NCBI GenBank assembly: GCA_021789355.1
Contig: JAJYJR010000467.1
Coordinates: 1-5,164, forward strand
Direction: 5' to 3'
Length of the DNA stretch: 5,164 bases
DNA from: Chloroflexota bacterium
GTDB lineage: Bacteria; Chloroflexota; Limnocylindria; Limnocylindrales; CSP1-4
The notes beneath the pieces are model-generated. The model searched no databases and was not told where the DNA came from. It worked only from the letters and a program-made list of their open reading frames with translations. Shown piece by piece: positions 1-4,917 of the stretch. The number at the start of each line of letters is the position of its first letter. The first letter of the stretch is position 1. The translations under genes were made by a program, and so were the position numbers.

Positions 1-680
1 CCGGCGAGCACTTCACCCCGCGCGAGGTGATCCGCCTGATGGTCGATCTCCTCTTCATCGAGGACGACGACGCGCTGCGCACGCCGGGCATCGTGCGCAC
101 CCTGCTCGACCCCGCCTGCGGCACGGGTGGGATGCTCTCGGTCGCCCAGGAGTACCTGCGCGAACTCAACCCGGCGGGCCAGCTCATCGCCTTCGGCCAG
201 GAGCTGAACGCCGAGACGTAGGCGGTGTGCCGGGCCGACATGATGCTGAAGAACCAGCCGGCCTCGAACATCCGCTTGGGCAACAGCTTCAGCGAGGACG
301 CTTTCCCGGGCGAGCGCTACGACTACCTGCTGGCCAATCCGCCCTTCGGGGTGGAGTGGAAGAAGGTGCAGCAGGTGGTCGAGGACGAACACGCGAAGCT
401 CGGTTTCGCCGGTCGCTTCGGGGCTGGCCTCCCGCGCATCAACGACGGCGCGTTCCTCTTCCTGCAGCACATGGTCAGCAAGCTCAAGCGGCCCGAGGAG
501 GGTGGCGGCCGCCTCGCCATCGTCTTCAACGGCTCGCCCCTCTTCACCGGTGGGGCGGGCTCGGGCGAGAGCGAGATCCGACGCTGGATCATCGAGCACG
601 ACTGGCTCGAGGGGATCGTCGCGCTGCCCGACCAGCTCTTCTACAACACCGGCATCAGCACCTACTTCTGGATCGTGGTG
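1..680 (+). pseudogene. hsdM: Type I restriction-modification DNA methylase subunit (HsdM), broken: internal amber codon and C-terminal truncation
   Basis: This is the catalytic core of an N6-adenine DNA methyltransferase, the modification subunit of a type I restriction-modification system, which methylates adenine using S-adenosylmethionine. The frame is already open at base 3 ([13 protein letters not shown], the usual lead-in to the catalytic domain), so the 5' end lies outside the window. The SAM-binding motif DPACGTGG is at 108-131 and the catalytic motif NPPFG at 336-350. Later conserved stretches, INDGAFLFLQHM and LEGIVALPDQLFYNTGISTYFW, follow in the same frame. A TAG at 219-221 interrupts the frame between NAET and AVCRADMML; family members usually have Tyr there (NPETYAICKADM), so one base change from TAC or TAT explains it. 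Homology stops at FWIVV (about 680), well before the normal C-terminus. No hsdS or hsdR is visible. The family call is firm. The stop plus the truncation make a functional product unlikely unless they are sequencing or assembly artefacts. Confidence 0.85.
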
Positions 681-1239
681 AGGTCCCACCCCTGCTGGGC
701 CGAGGCCGTGGTTGGCCGCCGAGGATGAGCGCTTCTACCAGCACCACGGCATCGACGTCATCGGGCTCGGGCGCGCCTTCCTCTACGACGTGACGCACCT
801 CTGCGCCTGCCAGGGGGGCTCGACGATCACCCAGCAGCTGGTCAAGGACGTCTACCTCAGCGGCTCGGATGGCGGAGTCTACAAGCTCGCCGACATGGCC
901 CTGGCCCTGAAGGTCGAGTTCCCGTACACCAAGCAGCAGATCCTGGCCGGCTACCTGAGCGTCGTCCCCACCGGATACGGCCGCTACGGCATGGCGAATG
1001 CTGCCTGCGCCGACTTCCATCGCCCGCTCGCCGCGCTCGACCTGGGCCAACTGGCCTTGATCGCGGGCATGCCCCAGGCCCCCTCCGCCTACGACCCGCT
1101 GCTGCACCCGGACCTCGCCCGTGCCCGGCGGACCACGGTGCTGAAGGCGATGGTGGACGAGGGCTACATCACGCCGCAGCAGGCGAGCGCAGCAGGCACC
1201 GAGGCGGTGACGCTGCCGCCCGCGCCCGGGGGATGCTGA
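681..1239 (+). pseudogene. Glycosyltransferase family 51 (penicillin-binding protein 1-like transglycosylase) fragment, frameshifted and truncated
   Basis: The GT51 domain polymerises lipid II into glycan strands on the outer face of the cytoplasmic membrane. The main open frame (712-1239) shows the family signature in order: AAEDERFYQHHGID (catalytic Glu motif, about 715-756), GGSTITQQLVK (814-846), a KVEFPYTKQQILAGYLS helix, GYGRYGMANAA, and LALIAGMPQAPSAYDP. The protein also continues upstream in other frames: VPPLL (683-697), then AEAV (699-710), then AAEDE from 715. The three pieces join if one G is removed near 698 and one T near 712, so two single-base insertions break the gene. The N-terminal membrane anchor is absent, because hsdM sequence sits immediately upstream, and no transpeptidase domain follows the stop at 1237-1239. 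Some motif positions differ from the usual pattern (YLS for YLN, ADFHRP for xYFGK, D in place of the Glu in the KxxE helix). This is a gene fragment, not a complete monofunctional transglycosylase. Confidence 0.8.
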
Positions 1240-2056
1240 GCCTCCCCGACCGATCCCGACTGGCTGGCGCAGGGCGGCCTCGCTCGTGAAGCTCACCACG
1301 CTCCCGTGGCCACCCAGACCAGGGTCGCGCCCACCATCACTCGCGCGTGTCGATCGTCCATGGAGGTGGGCATGCCTGGGCGCGACGCGCTTCACCCTCG
1401 CCAGTCGGTCCAGAGGGGCTGCGGACCAATCCGCGCCGCATCCCGGATCGACCGGCTGGCCGCCCGGCTCTGGGGGAGAGCCGTGCCCCTGCATCGTCGT
1501 AGTCAACGTGCCGGGCGACCAGAGCCGCTGGTCGTGCCGCCCGCGGTTCCCGGCGACAAGGCGCAGAATCGACGGGACATGATGCCGGGGACCGACCTGC
1601 TCGCCAGGCGACCGCCCGCGGACCGGCCCTGCGAGTCCGACCGAGGCGACTGGGGTGGGCTCTGTCCGGCCTGCGGCCGGCCGCTGCCGCCCCGGCCCGA
1701 CCCGCTCCAGTCGTGGCACGCAGGGCGCGCCGTCGACCGAGCCCGCTCCGCGCAGGCCCGCGCCTCGTCGCGCCAGGCGTCGCTGCGGGGCTGGCATCTC
1801 TGAGCGAACGCCGGGTGGACTTGGAAGAGTCGGTGACCTGCGCATCGCGACGCCAGCGCTTCCGCGACCCGCCGGGGCTCGATGCATGCCCCAGATCGGG
1901 GCCACGAAGTGCTAGGCCGGGCACTGAGAGCGAGCAGGCCCGCTATGCGGCAGCGCGAAGGGCCGCAGCGATCCAGTACGGCAGGACGATCCGGCATGTG
2001 GGAACCGGAGGCTCTAGCCCTCTCGCCCCGACCATTCCAGGGCTCGATGTGAACAG
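1240..2056. other. Long stretch without a confident gene
   Basis: About 800 bases lie between the transglycosylase fragment and the end of the yceI-like gene. Open frames exist on both strands, as expected in very GC-rich DNA, but their translations are rich in Arg, Pro, Ala and Gly with no family motif I recognise. The + strand frame continuing past the TGA at 1237 stays open to 1803. It has coding-like third-position GC in its first dozen or so codons and again from about 1579. It may therefore be degraded sequence from the same locus as the upstream fragments. Short inverted repeats occur at 1874-1902 and about 1949-1968, but neither is followed by a T-run. I see no tRNA, no CRISPR repeat and no transposase. 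Confidence 0.5.
1579..1803 (+). CDS. Possible small ORF with a single CPACG zinc-knuckle-like motif (74 aa, weak)
   Basis: A 74-residue frame opens with two consecutive ATG codons and has strong third-position GC through most of its length. It contains LCPACGRPLPPR at about residues 35-46, which resembles one knuckle (CxxCG) of a zinc ribbon, followed by an Arg/Ala-rich tail. A second CxxC pair is lacking; one additional Cys lies upstream, in RPCESD. There is no convincing ribosome binding site before the ATG. The same frame is open back to 1240, so this could be the tail of an older broken gene. I do not recognise a family and assign no function; chance opening in GC-rich DNA is a serious alternative. 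Confidence 0.2.
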   Translation: MMPGTDLLARRPPADRPCESDRGDWGGLCPACGRPLPPRPDPLQSWHAGRAVDRARSAQARASSRQASLRGWHL

Positions 2057-2763
2057 CTACGGCTGGGACAGTCCCGCGGCCTGGTTGCCCGGCCCGCGCG
2101 TGAACGCGAGCAGGACCTCCACCGTGGCGGGGCTCTCGAGATTGGCCAGGAACGGGATCCCCTGGACCACGATGCCCCAGGCGGGGAAGGAGATGGTCAG
2201 CTCGGCGAGCACCCGGATGGTGCGCTCCGTGCGTTCGGCGCTGACCGTGAAGGGCACGACCCTCGTGATCCCGTCGAAGGTGAGCTCCCCCGAGGCCGGG
2301 TATCGAACGACCGCGCCGTTGCCCGGCAGGGAGCCGAGCGGGATGGGCTTGCCAGGACGAGCGTGGCGGTCGGATGGGTGCTGGCTCCGAAGACCGTGCG
2401 CTGGGTCGGGTTGCTCGTGAGGGCTGCCACATCGGTGGTGAACGAGCCCTGCGTCACCGTGCCTGCGGCGATCGTGAACGAGCCCCAGACCCTCCCTGTG
2501 CGGCTGACCAGCGTCGACCGCTGCCCCAGCAGCACCTGCTGCACGCGCCAGCCCACGACCGAGCCCGGCCCGACGTGCCAGATCCCATCGAGCGGGACGC
2601 TGCCCGCGTCGGCCACGGGCGCCACGCTGGGCAGGGCCAGTGGGCCGGGCGCGCTGATCGTGTGCGAGTACGCGATGATGCTGCCCGCTCCCAGGACCAC
2701 CACGCCCGCAAGCACTGCGGCGAGCACGCGCGCCCACCGTCGCCGCCGCGCCGGCCCGTTCAC
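2057..2763 (-). pseudogene. YceI-like lipocalin-fold protein, membrane-anchored; one-base frameshift in mid-gene
   Basis: The reconstructed protein is about 235 residues. A basic N-terminus (NGPARRRRWAR) is followed by one hydrophobic segment at about residues 13-31, a signal anchor or signal peptide, so the rest should be outside the membrane. Then comes a YceI-type beta-barrel domain: LDGIWHVGPGSVVGWRVQQ at about 58-76, GSFTIAAGTVTQGSFTTDVAAL at about 94-115, HPTATLVLA, KPIPLGSLPG, SGELTFDGITRVVPFTVSAE, and a final beta-rich stretch ending GLSQP. YceI-family proteins bind long isoprenoid or amphipathic ligands in the barrel. The frame changes at 2351-2352: codons up to CTG (2355-2353) are in one frame and those from AAG (2350-2348) in another, so one base is missing. 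Homology continues cleanly across the break, so the damage is recent or a sequencing error. The GTG start at 2763 is supported by GGAG 7 bases upstream (2774-2771) and by its GTGA overlap with the upstream reductase gene. Confidence 0.72.
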
Positions 2764-3290
2764 GCTGGTGCTCCGTCGTGGGATGCCGCGACGGCGACGG
2801 ACACGCCAGCCTCCCTCGGACGAATGCGAAAGACGGGGAACTGCGCGGCGACCGGCTCGAACTCGGCAAGCGGTGCGCGCTGGTCGACCGGAACGAACGA
2901 ACGGGCGGCGGGGGCCACCTGCAGGTGCCGGCGCAGGACCGGCGCCCGCGCCTCCGGCGCCACCTCCTCGAGGCGCACCGCCTCGCGCCGGCCGCGCCGC
3001 AGCACCGCGCAGCCGTCCGCCGCGCGCACGTTGGCCACCCAGGCGGCACGCTCGCCGAGCATCGCCACGAAGTAGCGCTCCCCCTGCCAGTCGGCCACGA
3101 TGAGCGGGAACGAGATCGTCCGTCCCGACCGACGCCCCCGTACCTCCAGCGCCACCAGACGGCTCGGCCCCAGCCCGATTGACGCGAGGAGCGCCCAGCC
3201 GCGGTTGAGCACGGCGGCCACCCGGTTCGGACGGCCGGCCCGGTACATCCAGCGCTCGTTCCGGTATACCCATCCCCTGGGAAGCGCCAC
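2760..3290 (-). CDS. Nitroreductase-fold deazaflavin (F420)-dependent reductase, DDN/DUF385 family
   Basis: A 176-residue protein of the split-barrel DDN family, whose members bind coenzyme F420 and reduce quinones, nitro compounds or other acceptors. Visible hallmarks: LVALEVRGRRSGRTISFPLIVAD at about residues 45-67 (the GRRSGR loop is the usual cofactor-phosphate-binding site), GERYFVAMLGE at 70-80, and WVANVRAADGCAVLRRGRREAVRLEEV at 84-110, ending in FPVFRI at 151-156. The last 20 residues have no clear counterpart. I chose the GTG at 3290-3288 because GGAGG lies 8 bases upstream (3303-3299); the in-frame ATG at 3248 is a later alternative with a weaker site. No membrane segment is evident, so the protein is probably cytoplasmic or membrane-associated. 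It is first in a two-gene operon and its stop overlaps the yceI-like start. The family call is firm; F420 rather than FMN use is inferred from the family, and the substrate is unknown. Confidence 0.85.
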   Translation of the reverse strand: MALPRGWVYRNERWMYRAGRPNRVAAVLNRGWALLASIGLGPSRLVALEVRGRRSGRTISFPLIVADWQGERYFVAMLGERAAWVANVRAADGCAVLRRGRREAVRLEEVAPEARAPVLRRHLQVAPAARSFVPVDQRAPLAEFEPVAAQFPVFRIRPREAGVSVAVAASHDGAPA

Positions 3291-3298
3291 GGGCCGTT

Positions 3299-3303
3299 CC
3301 TCC
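3299..3303 (-). promoter_or_regulatory. Shine-Dalgarno site for the DDN-family gene
   Basis: The - strand reads GGAGG followed by 8 bases and then GTG (3290). This near-perfect anti-16S match at ideal spacing decides the start: it favours GTG at 3290 over the in-frame ATG at 3248 and adds 14 residues. Confidence 0.65.
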
Positions 3304-3311
3304 ACACCTGC

Positions 3312-3347
3312 TGTGCTGCTACGCTGTGAGAGACGCAAGATAGCACA
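3312..3347. promoter_or_regulatory. Inverted repeat TGTGCT/AGCACA, candidate TetR operator
   Basis: Exact 6-base arms TGTGCT (3312-3317) and AGCACA (3342-3347) are separated by 24 bases; a second register pairs TGCTA (3317-3321) with TAGCA (3341-3345). The repeat lies in the short gap between the divergent TetR and reductase genes. Its right arm touches the candidate -10 elements of both directions. The location is typical of a TetR-family autoregulatory operator, but the arms are widely spaced for one TetR dimer, so two half-sites or chance are possible. Confidence 0.35.
3337..3345 (-). promoter_or_regulatory. Extended -10 promoter element for the reductase-yceI operon
   Basis: Reading the - strand, TGC precedes TATCTT (3342-3337), matching the TGnTAnnnT extended -10 form. 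A possible -35, ATGACA (3367-3362), is 19 bases upstream, which is long but tolerable with an extended -10. This would give a leader of roughly 40 bases before the GTG at 3290, including the strong Shine-Dalgarno site. Confidence 0.35.
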
Positions 3348-3353
3348 TACAGT
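3348..3353 (+). promoter_or_regulatory. Candidate -10 element (TACAGT) for the TetR gene
   Basis: TACAGT fits TANNNT and ends 12 bases before the ATG at 3366, so the transcript would have a very short leader. This agrees with the lack of a good Shine-Dalgarno sequence there. No convincing -35 is seen. It lies directly beside the right arm of the inverted repeat, where a bound regulator would block it. Confidence 0.25.
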
Positions 3354-3365
3354 ACTTGGGATGTC

Positions 3366-4295
3366 ATGTCTCACACTGATGCTCCAGCCCCTCCCCGGGC
3401 ACACCAATCGGCAGGCTTCGGTCGGCGACGCCAGCGACTCTCGGACCAGGAGACCGAGCGCCGCATGCTCGATGCCGCGCTCGCCATGGTCAACGCGACA
3501 GGGCTGACGGTCAGCCTCGATCACCTGAGCTTCGAGGACGTGATCCGCGACGCGCGCGTGTCGCGGAGCACCGTGTACCGACGCTGGCCGTACAAGGACC
3601 TCTTCTTCAGTGACCTCCTGAAGGAGCTGGCTCGGGCGGCGACGCCGGCCTCGGTCTCCAGCGAGCAGACCTCGCTGCCGGAGATCCGGCGGGTCGTCCT
3701 CGAGCACCTGGACTGGCTGCGAACGCCGGATCGGCGCCCGGAGCTGATCCTCGAGCTGATCCGGCGGGGAGCCGTGCCCGAGTTCGAGACGATGCACCGC
3801 TCCACCGAATGGCGCACCTACCTCGCGCTGCACGCGACGTACCTGAGCGTCGCCGACGACGAGCTCCGGCGCGATCTGCAGGAAGCCCTTGCGCGATCGG
3901 AGCGGGACTTCATCGGCCGCATCGCCGCCGCCTGGCAGCGCCTCGTGGGGCTCTTCGGCTACCGCCTGCGGCCCGCGCTCGGCGCCACCTTCGAGGACTT
4001 CGCCAGCATGGCGAGCGCCGACCTGCGCGGGCACGTGATCCTCTCTCTCGCGGACCCACGCATCGGCACACGGCGATTGCACGTCAGGGCGCTCGGAGCG
4101 ACTCAGGCTGCGGACTGGTCCCCGCCGGGTCTCGCGCTCGCCAGCATCGCGCAGGCGTTCTTCGAGCCCGACCCCGACATCACGTGGGACGAGGCACGGG
4201 TCGCGGCACTCCTGCAGGCGCTCGAGTCAGGGGCAGGGCCCGAGAGCTCGCTCTCCATCGACGGGTCGCCCGGGGACGACGCTCAGGTCCGCTAG
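3366..4295 (+). CDS. TetR/AcrR-family transcriptional regulator
   Basis: A 309-residue one-component repressor-type regulator: an N-terminal DNA-binding domain followed by an all-alpha ligand-binding and dimerisation domain. After about 25 basic or disordered residues, helix 1 begins near TERRMLDAALAMVNATG (30-46). The helix-turn-helix lies in LSFEDVIRDARVSRSTVYRRWPYKDLFF (54-81), with the family pattern V-S-R-S-T-V-Y-R-R-W-P-x-K-D. The remaining 220 or so residues are helical and unspecific, including LFGYRLRPALGATFEDFASM, consistent with a TetR C-terminal domain. The protein is longer than the usual 190-230 residues, mostly at the C-terminus. ATG 3366 is the first start after the in-frame stop at 3327-3329. 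It is divergent from the reductase-yceI pair with only 75 bases between the two starts, the standard arrangement for a regulator of its neighbours and of itself. The family is firm; the inducer is unknown. Confidence 0.9.
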   Translation: MSHTDAPAPPRAHQSAGFGRRRQRLSDQETERRMLDAALAMVNATGLTVSLDHLSFEDVIRDARVSRSTVYRRWPYKDLFFSDLLKELARAATPASVSSEQTSLPEIRRVVLEHLDWLRTPDRRPELILELIRRGAVPEFETMHRSTEWRTYLALHATYLSVADDELRRDLQEALARSERDFIGRIAAAWQRLVGLFGYRLRPALGATFEDFASMASADLRGHVILSLADPRIGTRRLHVRALGATQAADWSPPGLALASIAQAFFEPDPDITWDEARVAALLQALESGAGPESSLSIDGSPGDDAQVR

Positions 4296-4344
4296 ACTTC
4301 ACCACGTCGCGCGCACAGGACCGCCGCGGCCATCGGCTCGGCCA

Positions 4345-4395
4345 GCGCGCTGCCGGCGCGCGGCGGCGCTTTGGTCCCGCGGGCGCAACCCGCGG
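4345..4395 (+). other. Two tandem GC-rich hairpins downstream of the TetR gene
   Basis: GCGCGC-TGCCG-GCGCGC (4345-4361) has 6-base arms, and CCGCGGG-CGCAA-CCCGCGG (4377-4395) has 7-base perfect arms with a 5-base loop. Both lie 50-100 bases after the TetR stop, a position suited to transcript ending or 3'-end protection. Neither is followed by a T-run, so they are not classical intrinsic terminators. In DNA this GC-rich, such stems also arise by chance. Confidence 0.3.
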
Positions 4396-4905
4396 CCGGG
4401 TGGACTCCACGCAGGCGGGCGCCAGCCGCCGGAAGAGGCGGAAGGGCGATGACATGGCTATCGTCGTCGCCACTCCTTTCGCCCTGACCAGATCATCGCT
4501 CCGGCAAGATCAGCTGCGCCCAGACCGACGAGCCACCGCCAGCGATCGCCGGATTGCCCCGCCATAGCGGTTCGCGTACTGACCGGTCTCGCCCACCATC
4601 CCTACTCCAGCATGGGCCCTCGGCGCCTGACGGGTACCGGGGGTCCACGTGTGTCGTGTCGCGATGAGTATCGGCCGGCGAGCCGTCCGGGGTCAGCATG
4701 ATCGAGGCCATCAGCCCCATGAACATCGCTCCCTGCGGAGGCACCGGTGGGCAAGGTCCTAGCCTCTGCGCGCCACGGGCACCGCGCCCTCTCGCCGCCA
4801 GGTCGGGCAGCCGCACCTCGAACCCGGGACGGCGACGGTCTGACGCGCGAGCTCGGGTCGGCTCCTGCAGAGCGGCGGGCGCTCTCCCGGCGGGCTCGTC
4901 TGGCG

Positions 4906-4917
4906 TAGGCTCCGGGG
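4906..4917 (+). promoter_or_regulatory. Candidate leaderless promoter -10 (TAGGCT) for the secreted hydrolase
   Basis: TAGGCT (4906-4911) fits TANNNT and is followed by exactly 6 bases before GTG at 4918, placing the expected transcription start on the first base of the start codon. This is the layout of leaderless genes common in high-GC bacteria. No good Shine-Dalgarno sequence precedes the GTG, which supports the idea; no clear -35 is seen. The same TAG is the in-frame stop that bounds the ORF. Confidence 0.3.

Larger units (their letters stand above)
4296..4917. other. Intergenic stretch with hairpins and possible gene debris
   Basis: About 620 bases separate the TetR stop from the secreted hydrolase start. 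The first 150 bases contain three short perfect GC hairpins. Further on, the - strand reads coding-like segments such as MFMGLMASIMLTPDGSPAD (about 4738-4682) and, in another frame, MVGETGQYANRYGGAIRRS (roughly 4600-4540). They cannot be joined into one intact gene and I do not recognise a family. A 37-codon + strand ORF (4454-4567) follows an AAGGG purine run, but its translation has no recognisable feature. No RNA gene was identified. Confidence 0.4.

Noticed and set aside
681..1239. A functional HsdM-transglycosylase fusion protein
   Set aside because: The two parts are in different frames with stops between them, and no biological logic joins cytoplasmic DNA methylation to extracellular glycan synthesis.
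655..1905. A 416-codon reverse-strand open frame
   Set aside because: It is antisense to the clear transglycosylase domain over nearly half its length and its translation is Arg/Gly/Pro-rich with no motif; a GC-rich shadow frame.
1713..2420. A 235-codon + strand open frame
   Set aside because: Its second half is antisense to the conserved YceI-like domain and the first half has no recognisable motif.
3361..3507. ATG at 3361 placed 7 bases after TACAGT, an ideal leaderless spacing
   Set aside because: This ATG is out of frame with the TetR helix-turn-helix; the ATG at 3366 gives the family protein.
3809..4567. A 252-codon + strand ORF overlapping the TetR gene
   Set aside because: Mostly an Arg-rich shadow of the TetR coding sequence.
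4454..4567. A 37-codon ORF (MAIVVATPFALTR...) after a purine-rich run
   Set aside because: Too short, no recognisable motif and low third-position bias; kept only as a note under the intergenic region.
4816..4830. GGGTTCGAGG on the reverse strand, like a tRNA T-arm
   Set aside because: The flanking bases do not form the 5-base T stem, and no acceptor or anticodon arms are found at the right distances.
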